64,000 bases of DNA, from the NCBI GenBank assembly GCA_016182795.1, contig JACPFW010000032.1, positions 1-64,000 on the forward strand. The letters are read 5' to 3'. A program made the position numbers and the translations under genes. A model generated the notes under the pieces. That model saw only the letters and a list, made by a program, of their open reading frames with translations, did not search any database and had not been told where the DNA came from. This document shows positions 30,175-38,252 of the stretch, in pieces. Numbering within the stretch: position 1 is the stretch's first letter; every line of letters begins with the position of its first letter. This DNA comes from Gemmatimonadota bacterium (GTDB lineage Bacteria > Gemmatimonadota > Gemmatimonadetes > Gemmatimonadales > Gemmatimonadaceae).

Positions 30175-30519
30175 ATGACCGATCCGCAGCAGCCATCAAC
30201 TGGCGCACCGACCAGCGGCTCCGAGGTGACCGAAGACCTCGTGAAGCTCGCGCTGCGCCGCGTGAAGGACCCCGAACTGAACCTCAACATCGTCGACTTG
30301 GGGCTCGTCTACGACATTCATGTCACGGGCGCCGATGTTGTAGTCGAGATGTCGCTCACGTCACCGGCCTGTCCTTCCGGCCCGGAACTGGTGCACGACG
30401 CCACGACGCAGCTGGAGGCGATTCCGGGCATCGGCAAAGCCGAAGTGAACCTCGTGTGGTCGCCGCCGTGGACACCCGAGCGGATCGAGCCGCGGGTGCG
30501 CGTGTACCTGGGCTTCTGA
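30175..30519 (+). CDS. SufT/MIP18-type iron-sulfur cluster assembly protein (DUF59)
   Basis: The 114-residue product matches DUF59/MIP18 proteins, which help transfer iron-sulfur clusters: VKLALRRVKDPELNLNIVDLGLVYDIHV (the DPE and LGL region) and the conserved cysteine in MSLTSPACPSGPEL. The extra 15-residue N-terminus is rich in Pro/Ser/Gly. The start follows an AGGGAG-type site. It is convergent with RNase D, with a perfect palindrome in the 19-base gap. Confidence 0.87.
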   Translation: MTDPQQPSTGAPTSGSEVTEDLVKLALRRVKDPELNLNIVDLGLVYDIHVTGADVVVEMSLTSPACPSGPELVHDATTQLEAIPGIGKAEVNLVWSPPWTPERIEPRVRVYLGF

Positions 30520-30521
30520 GC

Positions 30522-30539
30522 GCGGCGGCGCGCCGCCGC
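30522..30539. terminator. Perfect 18-base GC palindrome between convergent genes
   Basis: GCGGCGGCGCGCCGCCGC is a perfect palindrome that fills the gap between the SufT-like gene and RNase D and touches the RNase D stop. It could terminate transcription in both directions, though no T-run is present. Confidence 0.4.
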
Positions 30540-31738
30540 TACGCTTCGAGATACGGCGAGTCGGTCGGCGGTGACTTCTTGGGTTTGTGCTTGAACCCGC
30601 TGAGCGCCTTCACGAACGCGTCGCCCATCTCCGCCACCTGCCAGCGCCGCAGCTCGGGTATGGCGACGAGATCGTCCACCGACCGCGGCACCAGCCGCGC
30701 GACGGCTTCGAGGCGCTCGCGCGATCCCAGCACACCGGGGTCGAGTTCGAGCCGCACCGCCGCAGCGTCGCGCACGGCCTTGAGGCGGCTGACCTTGTCG
30801 TCGAACTCGGGGTCCTTCTCCCACCGCGCCGACTTGGGGAACCGCGGCAACTGGGCCTCGGGCACCGCCAGACCGCGCGCCACGGCGTCGAGCACGTCCT
30901 TTGACGCGCGCTCCACCATGCCCCTCGGCATCCCCTTGATCTTGCCGAGGGCGTCGGACGTGGCCGGCTGCAGGCGCGAAATCTCGAGAAGCACTTCGTT
31001 GGCCACCACCCGGAACGTCGACCGGTCGAGCGCGTGCGCCGTAGCGTCGCGCCACTGCGCCACCTCACGCAGGACGGCAAGTTCGCGGCGCGTCAGATCG
31101 CGCGCTCCCTTGATGCGCAGGAACGCGTCGCCGGCTGCTTCGGGCGCCCACCGCGTTCCCTCGAGACGCTCGAATTCTTCCTGCGCCCAACTCCAGCGCC
31201 CGCGGCGCTCGAGCTGTTCCTTCAGCACATCGCGCAGCTGCAGCAGGTGCATGGTGTCCTGCGCGGCGTAGTCGAGCATCCCCTGCGTCAGCGGGCGCAT
31301 TGACCAGTCCGCGCGCTGGTGCTTCTTGTCGAGCTTCACCCCAAAGTGCTGCTCGAGCAGGGCGGCCAGTCCAAACGCCTTTACTCCCAGCAGCTGCGCC
31401 GCGATGCGCGTGTCGAAGATTCTGCGCACATGCCAGCCATAGTCCTGGTGCAGGAGGCGCAGATCGTAGTCGGCGTCGTGAAAGACGATCTCGACCTTGG
31501 GATCCTCGAGCAGCGCGCCAAGGCCGGCCGGCGACGCGATCGGTAGCGGATCGATGATCGCGTGCCGGTCGCGCGTCGACAGCTGCAGCAGGTAGATGCG
31601 GTCGATGAACCGGTGGAACGACGCGCCCTCGGTGTCGAGGGCGAGGATGGGCGTGCCGCGAATTCCCCCGAGAAACGTCCCGACGGCGTCATTCGAATCG
31701 AGGTACTGCACCGCCGGTGCCGCGCTCTTGGGATTCAC
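30539..31738 (-). CDS. rnd: Ribonuclease D-like 3'-5' exoribonuclease
   Basis: The protein (about 399 residues) has a DEDDy exonuclease domain: Exo I ILALDTEGASFHR, Exo II VEIVFHDADYDLRLL and Exo III LDYAAQDTMHLLQL (Tyr and Asp). An HRDC-like helical domain (ELAVLREVAQWRDATAHALDRSTFRVVANEVLLEISRL) follows, then a second such repeat. RNase D trims tRNA 3' ends and other stable RNAs. I prefer the GTG start at 31738 because GGAGAGGAAGG lies just upstream. The longer open frame to 31789 has no such site. Confidence 0.9.
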   Translation of the reverse strand: MNPKSAAPAVQYLDSNDAVGTFLGGIRGTPILALDTEGASFHRFIDRIYLLQLSTRDRHAIIDPLPIASPAGLGALLEDPKVEIVFHDADYDLRLLHQDYGWHVRRIFDTRIAAQLLGVKAFGLAALLEQHFGVKLDKKHQRADWSMRPLTQGMLDYAAQDTMHLLQLRDVLKEQLERRGRWSWAQEEFERLEGTRWAPEAAGDAFLRIKGARDLTRRELAVLREVAQWRDATAHALDRSTFRVVANEVLLEISRLQPATSDALGKIKGMPRGMVERASKDVLDAVARGLAVPEAQLPRFPKSARWEKDPEFDDKVSRLKAVRDAAAVRLELDPGVLGSRERLEAVARLVPRSVDDLVAIPELRRWQVAEMGDAFVKALSGFKHKPKKSPPTDSPYLEA

Positions 31739-31813
31739 TCGCTTCCTTCCTCTCCGGTGTCGCGTGTGGTAGAAATGTAGCAAGGACACCGACCGAATAC
31801 CCGCCCAATCGCC

Positions 31814-33064
31814 ATGTCAGCCGACCCAGCCCGCCCTAACACCGCCAGCGGCCCCGCCGACGCTCCCGTTCCGACGCCGCCCGTGCCGCCTGCGCGGCGC
31901 GCGACGAGGCTGACCGCCGAGCATGCCGACCTCGTGCGAGCCGCGCTGATTATCGTCTTCGTCCTGCTCGCCCTGCAGCTCCTGTGGTCGGCCCGGATCC
32001 TGGCCCTCACGGCCTTCCTGGGCGTGCTGTTTGGCTTGGGGGCGGTCCCGGCGGTCGATGCGCTCGAACGGCGCGGATTCCGCCGCGGCATCGCGTCCCC
32101 GCTGATCATTTTCGGCGTCTTCGCATTGGTCATCGCGCTGGCCGGCTGGTCGGCGCCGACCCTGCTCACGCAGTCCCAGGAAATCCGCGCCCGCTTCCCG
32201 GCCGCAATCGAGAAAGTCGAACACTGGATGGCGGCCAGCCAGCCGCGCCTCCTCGACGCCATTGCCGGCGAGGCGCAGCCGCAGCGCGACTCCGCCGTGG
32301 CGCCGTCCGCGGCGCCCACCGACACCGCGTCGGTTGGCGCCACGATGCCCACTCAGGGCCGGCTCGTCGACGCCTTCTACCGACAGGCGGGCAAACTGAA
32401 GGCCGTCGCCCTCGGCATCCTGACGTCCACACTCGCCGTGGTTGGTGGCGTGATCCTCGTGCTGTTCCTCGCCGTGTACGTCGCCGCCGAGCCCGACGTG
32501 TATCGACGCGGCCTGCTGCTGCTGTTCAGTCCACCCACCCGGCGGCGGCTCGCGCCCGTGCTCGATGCGATTGCGGTGAAGCTGCGCCGCTGGCTCGGCA
32601 CGCAGGCCATCGCCATGCTCGTGATCGGCACGGTCACCACCATCGTGCTGCTGATCATCGGCGTGCGCGCCGCCCTGCCGCTCGGCATTCTCGCCGGCAT
32701 TCTCGAGTTCATTCCGAACATCGGGCCGACGCTCAGCGCCATTCCGGCCGTCGTTGTCGCATTCGTTGATTCGCCGCAGAAGGCGCTCGTCGTCATCATC
32801 GCGTACTGGGGCATTCAGTTCCTCGAAAACAACCTCCTGATTCCGTACCTGATGAAGGAGCAGCTCGACCTGCCGCCGGCGCTCACGATGATGACGCAGG
32901 TGGTGATGGCGTATGTCTTCGGCCTGATGGGCCTCTTCGTGGCGACCCCACTCCTCGCGGCCATCGTGGTGACCGTGCAGAAGCTGCACGTCGTGCCCGA
33001 TGACGTGGTGGATACGCCGCCGACGACCGTGGCACTCGAGCCCGGGCGGGGAGCGGACGCGTGA
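31814..33064 (+). CDS. AI-2E family transporter (TqsA/PerM-like)
   Basis: This 416-residue inner-membrane protein belongs to the AI-2E transporter family (quorum-signal export or other solute transport). About seven hydrophobic segments are visible, including AALIIVFVLLALQLLW, SPLIIFGVFALVIALAG, LAVVGGVILVLFLAVYVAAE, AIAMLVIGTVTTIVLLIIG and GILAGILEFIPNIGPTLSAIPAVVVAF, the last a family hallmark. The C-terminus holds QFLENNLLIPYLMKEQLDLPPALTMMTQVVMAYVFGLMGLFVATPLLAAI. It overlaps the next gene by four bases (GTGA). The transported substrate is unknown. Confidence 0.87.
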   Translation: MSADPARPNTASGPADAPVPTPPVPPARRATRLTAEHADLVRAALIIVFVLLALQLLWSARILALTAFLGVLFGLGAVPAVDALERRGFRRGIASPLIIFGVFALVIALAGWSAPTLLTQSQEIRARFPAAIEKVEHWMAASQPRLLDAIAGEAQPQRDSAVAPSAAPTDTASVGATMPTQGRLVDAFYRQAGKLKAVALGILTSTLAVVGGVILVLFLAVYVAAEPDVYRRGLLLLFSPPTRRRLAPVLDAIAVKLRRWLGTQAIAMLVIGTVTTIVLLIIGVRAALPLGILAGILEFIPNIGPTLSAIPAVVVAFVDSPQKALVVIIAYWGIQFLENNLLIPYLMKEQLDLPPALTMMTQVVMAYVFGLMGLFVATPLLAAIVVTVQKLHVVPDDVVDTPPTTVALEPGRGADA

Positions 33065-33855
33065 TCACGATCCTCAACGGACGCGCGGTCGGCTACGACG
33101 ACGTGGGCACCGGCGTGCCGGTGCTGTTCCTGCATGGCTTTCCGCACAACCGGTCGCTGTGGTCGCCCCAGCTCGGCGCGCTAGCCGCGCCGGCGCGTAC
33201 GATGAGCATGGACCTGCGCGGCTTTGGCGACAGCGTCGCTGCAGGACCGGGCAGCGTCGACGGGTACGCCGATGACGCCGCCGCCCTGCTCGACGAACTC
33301 GGCATCGACCGCGCCGTGATCTGCGGGCTTTCGATGGGCGGCTACTCGGCGCTCGCGTTCTGGCGCCGGCACCGCAATCGCGTGCGCGCGCTGGTGCTGT
33401 GCGATACGCGCGCCACCGCCGATTCCGAAGAAGGCCGGCAGGCGCGGCTGGCGATGCAGGCCATGGCGCGGGAACGCGGCAGCATTGCGGTCGCCAACCA
33501 GATGATCACCGGCATGGTCGGACGCACGACACGCGAGAAGAACCCGGAACTCGTCGACGAGCTGCATCGCATGATGTCGCTGGCTCCGGTGCAGGGGATC
33601 GTCGACGCGCTCGACGCCCTGCGCACGCGCCCCGATGCCACGCCGTCCCTCACCAGCATTGACGTGCCGACGCTGATTGTGGTCGGCGACGAAGACGTGC
33701 TCACGCCGGTCAAGGACTCGCGGGCGATGCAGCTTGCAATCGCCGACAGTCGGCTCGAAGTGATTGCCGGCGCCGGTCACGTGAGCAATATGGAGCGCCC
33801 CGCCGCCTTCAATCACGTGCTCAGCGAGTTCCTGGTCTCTCTCACGGCCCAGTGA
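33061..33855 (+). CDS. Alpha/beta-fold hydrolase
   Basis: This 264-residue cytoplasmic alpha/beta hydrolase has oxyanion-hole strand FLHGFPHNRSLW, nucleophile elbow CGLSMGGYSALA (Ser near residue 97), acid in VVGDEDVLTPV and His in IAGAGHVSNMERP. It resembles 3-oxoadipate enol-lactonase and related esterases. Its GTG start is coupled to the AI-2E transporter by a GTGA overlap, so both are one transcript. Confidence 0.85.
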   Translation: MITILNGRAVGYDDVGTGVPVLFLHGFPHNRSLWSPQLGALAAPARTMSMDLRGFGDSVAAGPGSVDGYADDAAALLDELGIDRAVICGLSMGGYSALAFWRRHRNRVRALVLCDTRATADSEEGRQARLAMQAMARERGSIAVANQMITGMVGRTTREKNPELVDELHRMMSLAPVQGIVDALDALRTRPDATPSLTSIDVPTLIVVGDEDVLTPVKDSRAMQLAIADSRLEVIAGAGHVSNMERPAAFNHVLSEFLVSLTAQ

Positions 33856-33870
33856 GCGATCGGGTTATCA

Positions 33871-33906
33871 TTCTGCCATCCGAAATCCGCCTTCCGCCAT
33901 CGCTCC
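33871..33906. repeat. Degenerate CCATCCGAAATCCGCC repeat arm
   Basis: Imperfect units (CTGCCATCC, GAAATCCGCC, TTCCGCCATCG) fill the gap before the next start codon. They resemble the unit inserted in the coding sequence at 36.9 kb. No inverted partner is seen nearby. Confidence 0.4.
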
Positions 33907-33907
33907 A

Positions 33908-34519
33908 TTGACCACCATCTCCGCCTCCGAATCCTCGCGCCCCGCCCGCATCGGGGCCGTGATCTTCCGCAATCGCGGCTGGCTGCCGGTGCCGTTCCTT
34001 GCCGTGCCCCTGCTCGCGCCGGGCGGCATCACGCGGCTCGGCGTCATCGTCGGCGCCGTGCTGATTGTGCTGGGCGAGGCGTGGCGGCTGTGGGGCGTGG
34101 CGACGGCTGGCACCGTGACGCGCCGCCGGTCGCGCAATGTGCAGAAGCTCGTCACGCACGGACCGTTCGCGCTCAGCCGCAATCCGCTGTACAACGGCAA
34201 CTACCTGCTGTGGATGGGCTTCGTCGCCATCAGCGGCGTCTGGTGGTTCATTCCCATCGCCACCGTGCTTTTTGCGGTCGAGTACTACTTCATCGTGCGC
34301 TACGAGGAGGGCGTGCTCGAGTCGATTTTCGGCGAGGAGTACCTCGCCTTCAAGCGGCGCACCCCGCGATGGATCCCCACCGGCGCCTCCGGCGCCGTCG
34401 CCGGCGAGTTCTTCTGGGCCGAGGCGTGGAAGAGCGAGATCAGCACGTTCATGCAGTACATCGCGCTGCTGATCGTGTTTGTGGCGAAGGATCGGTACTT
34501 TCCGGGCGGACTGTTCTAA
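33908..34519 (+). CDS. Isoprenylcysteine carboxyl methyltransferase/phospholipid methyltransferase-like membrane protein
   Basis: This ~203-residue polytopic membrane protein has the family end motif FALSRNPLYNGNYLLWMGFVAI and YYFIVRYEEGVLESIFGEEYLAFKRRTPRWIP, where Glu/Tyr-rich segments bind S-adenosylmethionine in isoprenylcysteine carboxyl methyltransferases and phosphatidylethanolamine methyltransferases. The start is uncertain: the frame opens with TTG at 33908 and no ATG or GTG lies before the first hydrophobic segment. It is 52 bases downstream of the hydrolase gene. The methyl acceptor is unknown. Confidence 0.75.
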   Translation: MTTISASESSRPARIGAVIFRNRGWLPVPFLAVPLLAPGGITRLGVIVGAVLIVLGEAWRLWGVATAGTVTRRRSRNVQKLVTHGPFALSRNPLYNGNYLLWMGFVAISGVWWFIPIATVLFAVEYYFIVRYEEGVLESIFGEEYLAFKRRTPRWIPTGASGAVAGEFFWAEAWKSEISTFMQYIALLIVFVAKDRYFPGGLF

Positions 34520-34524
34520 GAGGG

Positions 34525-34625
34525 CAGATGGTAGCTGGTTGGAGGTAGATGGTAGACAAAAAGCCCGGCAGTGCATGCCGGGCTTCGTCGTATCTACCAT
34601 CCACCGTCTACCGTCTACCGTCGAC
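34525..34625. terminator. Composite bidirectional terminator: hairpin core with inverted repeat arms
   Basis: The core AAGCCCGGCA, a 5-base loop and TGCCGGGCTT (34561-34585) is a perfect 10-bp hairpin, preceded by an A-run so that the reverse transcript ends in U. It is flanked by a left arm of TAGATGGT-type units (34525-34556) and a right arm (34591-34625) of the complementary ATCTACCATCCACCGTC type. It fills most of the 136-base gap between two convergent genes. Confidence 0.75.
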
Positions 34626-34655
34626 ATTCACTCTCCGCCCACGCTAATCTCTGCA

Positions 34656-34919
34656 TTACCGCGTCGGTTTCCCCGGCGGATTGGGACCCGCAAACACATC
34701 CTTGTTCTTCGCGATGTACTGCTTGAGGTTGGCGGGCACGTCTTCCTCGGGGAAGATCGCCGTCACCGGGCACTCGGGCTCGCACGCCCCGCAGTCAATG
34801 CACTCGTCGGGGTGAATGTAGAGCTGGTCTTCACCCTCGTAGATGCAGTCGACAGGGCAGACATCGACGCAGGCCTTGTCCTTGGTGCCGATGCAAGCTT
34901 CGGTGATGACGTACGGCAT
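34656..34919 (-). CDS. fdxA: Seven-iron ([3Fe-4S][4Fe-4S]) ferredoxin
   Basis: The 87-residue ferredoxin has cysteine motifs [17 protein letters not shown] (first cluster) and [12 protein letters not shown] (second cluster), the order seen in FdxA-type bacterial ferredoxins. The C-terminal extension ([26 protein letters not shown]) is usual. The ATG at 34919 follows AGGAG with a good spacing. It is monocistronic, upstream of the molybdenum-hydroxylase genes on the other strand, and could be an electron acceptor for that enzyme (inference). Confidence 0.92.
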   Translation of the reverse strand: MPYVITEACIGTKDKACVDVCPVDCIYEGEDQLYIHPDECIDCGACEPECPVTAIFPEEDVPANLKQYIAKNKDVFAGPNPPGKPTR

Positions 34920-35044
34920 GGAGACTCCTCGGGGGTGATCGTTCGGTAGCCTTTGGAAGATAAGCCCCTCGCGCAGGCCGCTCAACCGTCAGCCGGTCTG
35001 GCCCTATCTGTGCCCCTCCGTGCCATTCTGTAGTACTCTATACC

Positions 35045-35545
35045 ATGCTCCTCACCGTCAACGGCTCCCCCCGCGAAGTCGACCCCGCGCGATTCCCCAC
35101 CCTGCTCGCCGCCCTGCGTGATCAGCTGGGACTCACCGGGCCCAAGCTTGGCTGCGACCACGGCGAATGCGGCGCCTGCACCGTGCGGCTTGACGGCGAC
35201 CTGGTCTACGCCTGCCTCACCCTCACCGCCGCCTGCGATGACGCGCAGGTGCAGACGGTTGAAGGGCTCGCCAATGGCGGCGCGCTGAGCCCATTGCAAC
35301 AGGCGTTCATCACGCACGACGCCGCCCAGTGCGGCTTCTGCACCCCGGGCCAGCTGCTCGCCGCCGCCGCGCTCCTCGAGGCGAACCCCCACCCCACCGA
35401 CGACGAGATCCGCACCGCAATGAGCGGCAACCTCTGTCGCTGCGGCACATATCCCAAGATCATCACCGCCATTCGCGCGGTAGCGGACGGTTCCGGCGGC
35501 GCTCCAGCTTCGATCGCCACGACACCGACGGGAGGTGCCTCGTGA
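35045..35545 (+). CDS. Molybdenum hydroxylase [2Fe-2S] subunit
   Basis: This 166-residue small subunit of the xanthine oxidase family has two [2Fe-2S] sites: the plant-ferredoxin type GCDHGECGACTVRLDG with a later Cys in LVYACLTL, and the helical type QCGFCTPGQL with NLCRCGTYPKI. It passes electrons from the Mo cofactor to FAD. No Tat signal peptide is visible, unlike the periplasmic PaoA. Its stop overlaps the start of the large subunit (GTGA). The FAD subunit is not next to it but lies at 55.5 kb. Confidence 0.92.
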   Translation: MLLTVNGSPREVDPARFPTLLAALRDQLGLTGPKLGCDHGECGACTVRLDGDLVYACLTLTAACDDAQVQTVEGLANGGALSPLQQAFITHDAAQCGFCTPGQLLAAAALLEANPHPTDDEIRTAMSGNLCRCGTYPKIITAIRAVADGSGGAPASIATTPTGGAS

Positions 35546-37830
35546 GCGACTCCGCGGGCGGCAAGAAGGCGCGCTTCGTGCAAACGACGGTCGAGGTGGA
35601 AGGGCGCACCGAGACGCGCGTCGTCGAGGTTCCGGCATTCGAACCCGCGCCGTGGACCGCCGACACGCCGCTCTCCATTGTCGGCACGAGCCCGCCGCGC
35701 GTCGATGCATTCGAGAAGGTCACCGGTCGGGCACGCTACACGGCCGACACGGTGCGCCCAGGGATTTTGTACGCTGTCATCGTCCGCGCGCCGATCGCCA
35801 AGGGTACGCTGACCGCCATCGATCTCGACACCGCCCGCGCCATGCCCGGCGTGCGCGGCGTGATGGGCCCCGGCGATGCGCCAGCCGGCACGCGGTTGTT
35901 TCGCCGCGAGGTCTCGTACGCGGGCCAGTCGCTCGCCGCCGTCTGCGCGGAATCCCTGCTCGACGCCGAACGCGCCGCGCGCGCCATCGCCGCCTCGCTC
36001 GTCATCGCGCCCGAGCCGCATGCGGTCACCGTCGACGACGCCATCGCCGCCGACGCGCCGCCGGTGCGCCGCACCGGCAACACCACCGAGCCCGACATCG
36101 TCCAACGCGGCGACATCGCCCGCGGTCTCGCCGAGGCCGACGTCACGCTGACGCGCGAGTACCGCACCCCCGTCGCCCTGCATTCGGCGCTCGAACCGCA
36201 CGGCGCGGTCTGCGAATGGACTGGCGACCACCTCACCGTCTGGGAGTCGACACAGGGGATCTTCCGCGTCCGCAGCGACGTCGCCAAGGCGCTGGGGGTG
36301 CCGCAGTCGCGCGTGCGCGTCATCAAGGACTACATGGGCGGCGGCTTTGGCGCCAAGAACAGCGCCGGCCCGCACACCTACACGGCCGCGCTCTTCGCCC
36401 GCGCGCTGGGCGCGCCGGTGCGCTGCATCAACGACCGCCGCGGCGAGCAGACCGACAGCGGCAATCGGCCGGCCACCGTGCAGAAGGTCACTATCGCCGC
36501 GCGCCGCGACGGCACACTCACCGCGATCGCCCTCGACGCGCTCATCCCGCTCGGCATCAGCGGCTGGGAAGGCGGCCCGGCGCAGATCTTCCACGAGTTG
36601 TACCACTGCCCGAACGTCCGCACCGCCGAGACGATGGTCTACATCAACGCCGGCGGTATGCAGGCGTTCCGCGGTCCGGGTTACGTGGAGGGCGCATTTG
36701 CGCTCGAAGGGGCGATGAACGCCCTCGCCCGCGCGCTCGAGATGGACCCCGTGGCGCTGCGCGTCAAGAACCTCGCCACACACGACGAGCGCACCGGCCG
36801 TCCGTTCAGCGGCAACCGGCTGGACGAATGCTACGCTGAGGGGATGAAGCGCTTCGGCTGGTCTTCTGCCATCGACCATCCGCCATCTGCCCTCAGCCGC
36901 GCAAAGCGCGGCAGAGGCGTCGCCGCGCAAACCTGGCCCACCGGCGGCGGACCGCCTTCGTACGCGAATGTCCGCATCAACAGCGACGGTTCCGTCGACG
37001 TGCTCGCCGGCACGCAGGATCTGGGCACGGGGTCTCGCACGATCCTCGCCCAGATCGCCGCCGAGGCACTCGGCGCGCGCCTCGACTCAGTGCGCGCCGT
37101 GATCGGCGATACCGAGCGCCTCCCCTACACCGGCAATTCGTGGGGGTCGATGACGACGCCGAGCGTCGGCCCCGCGGTGCGGATGGCCGCCGAGGAGGCC
37201 AAGTCACACCTGCTCGAGGCGGCGGCGCAGATGCTCGAGGTGCCGGTTGCCCGGCTCGGCACGCGCGATTCGCAGGTGATGCTCGACGCCGACGTCGCGC
37301 TGTCGTTCTCGGATCTCTGCCGCAAACTCGGCAACGTGCAGATTGTCGGCCACGGCTCGCGCGGTCCGAACCCCGAACTAGCCGTCGTCACCGTCGGCGC
37401 GCAGTTCGCCGAGGTGGAGGTCGACGCCGAGACCGGCGTGGTGAAGGTGCTGCGGATTGTCGCGGTGCACGACGCGGGACGGATCATCAATCCGGCGCTC
37501 GCCGAGAGCCAGCTGCACGGCGGCATCATCCAGGGCATCGGTTACGCGCTGTTCGAGGAGCGGCACATCGACCGCGCCAGCGGCGCGACGCTCAACGCCA
37601 ACCTGCACGACTACAAGGTGCCGACGATGGTCGACATCCCGGCCATCGACGCGTCGTTCCTCGCCGGCGCCGATCCCGCGGCCAACCACGTGGGGGCGCG
37701 CGGCATCGCCGAGCCGCCCATCATCCCCACCGCTCCCGCCATTGCCGCGGCGGTGGCCGACGCGCTCGGCGTCGAAGTCTGCTCGCTCCCGCTCACCCCG
37801 TGGCGCGTGCTCGGCGCGCTCACCGGCTGA
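35542..37830 (+). CDS. Molybdenum hydroxylase large (molybdopterin-binding) subunit
   Basis: The ~762-residue protein binds molybdopterin-cytosine dinucleotide and carries the active site of an aldehyde/xanthine dehydrogenase-like enzyme. Evidence: DAFEKVTGRARYTAD at the start, HSALEPHGAVCEW, DYMGGGFGAKNS (Mo-co binding), MQAFRGPGYVEGAFALE, GTQDLGTGSRTI, and GARGIAEPPIIPTAPAI near the C-terminus, whose Glu is the likely catalytic base. The sequence resembles the PaoC/YagR type. GTG start with GGAGGTG eight bases upstream. A repeat insertion lies around residues 443-459 (separate entry). The preferred substrate (aldehydes or purines) is not decided by the sequence. Confidence 0.9.
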   Translation: MSDSAGGKKARFVQTTVEVEGRTETRVVEVPAFEPAPWTADTPLSIVGTSPPRVDAFEKVTGRARYTADTVRPGILYAVIVRAPIAKGTLTAIDLDTARAMPGVRGVMGPGDAPAGTRLFRREVSYAGQSLAAVCAESLLDAERAARAIAASLVIAPEPHAVTVDDAIAADAPPVRRTGNTTEPDIVQRGDIARGLAEADVTLTREYRTPVALHSALEPHGAVCEWTGDHLTVWESTQGIFRVRSDVAKALGVPQSRVRVIKDYMGGGFGAKNSAGPHTYTAALFARALGAPVRCINDRRGEQTDSGNRPATVQKVTIAARRDGTLTAIALDALIPLGISGWEGGPAQIFHELYHCPNVRTAETMVYINAGGMQAFRGPGYVEGAFALEGAMNALARALEMDPVALRVKNLATHDERTGRPFSGNRLDECYAEGMKRFGWSSAIDHPPSALSRAKRGRGVAAQTWPTGGGPPSYANVRINSDGSVDVLAGTQDLGTGSRTILAQIAAEALGARLDSVRAVIGDTERLPYTGNSWGSMTTPSVGPAVRMAAEEAKSHLLEAAAQMLEVPVARLGTRDSQVMLDADVALSFSDLCRKLGNVQIVGHGSRGPNPELAVVTVGAQFAEVEVDAETGVVKVLRIVAVHDAGRIINPALAESQLHGGIIQGIGYALFEERHIDRASGATLNANLHDYKVPTMVDIPAIDASFLAGADPAANHVGARGIAEPPIIPTAPAIAAAVADALGVEVCSLPLTPWRVLGALTG
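36871..36917. repeat. Repeat element inserted in the molybdenum hydroxylase gene
   Basis: Within the coding sequence, ATCGACCATCCGCCATCTGC (degenerate CCATC units) is followed by a near-perfect hairpin: CCTCaGCCGCGC, AAA, GCGCGGCaGAGG (36891-36917, one A-A mismatch). This copies the architecture of intergenic composite elements. It encodes about 16 residues (IDHPPSALSRAKRGRG) in frame, in a loop region that varies in length in this family. Confidence 0.55.
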
Positions 37831-37856
37831 TCGATTCACCCGCCACGCCACGCCCG

Positions 37857-38219
37857 ATGCCCGACAAGGTGAACTTCGCCGACAAGTTCGCGCAGATCCG
37901 CGAACACTGGAGCCCCAAGATCGTGGGCGAACTCAACGGCCAGCAGGTGAAGCTCGCCAAGTTCCAGGGCGAGTTCGTCTGGCACGCGCACGAGGAGGAG
38001 GACGAACTCTTCCTCGTCGTCGACGGATCGTTCGAGATGCAGTTCCGCGACCGTTCCGTGACGCTGCGCAAAGGCGAGTTCCTGATCGTGCCGCGCGGCG
38101 TCGAACATCGTCCGGTCGCTGAGCACGAAGTGTCGGTGCTGTTGTTTGAGCCTGCCGGGACGCTGAACACCGGCAACGCCGGCGGCGAACGCACCGTAGT
38201 GAATCCGGACCGTCTGTAG
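37857..38219 (+). CDS. Small cupin-domain protein
   Basis: This 120-residue cupin has the typical metal motif FVWHAHEEEDELFLVVDGSFEMQF (His, His, Glu) and the second half FLIVPRGVEHRPVAEHEVSVLLFEP (His). Such single-domain cupins are common and act as small enzymes or binding proteins; no substrate can be named. It starts 27 bases after the large subunit and so likely belongs to its transcript. Confidence 0.85.
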   Translation: MPDKVNFADKFAQIREHWSPKIVGELNGQQVKLAKFQGEFVWHAHEEEDELFLVVDGSFEMQFRDRSVTLRKGEFLIVPRGVEHRPVAEHEVSVLLFEPAGTLNTGNAGGERTVVNPDRL

Positions 38220-38252
38220 GCAGCATCCCGCTTGTCCCAACCCCACCCCGCC

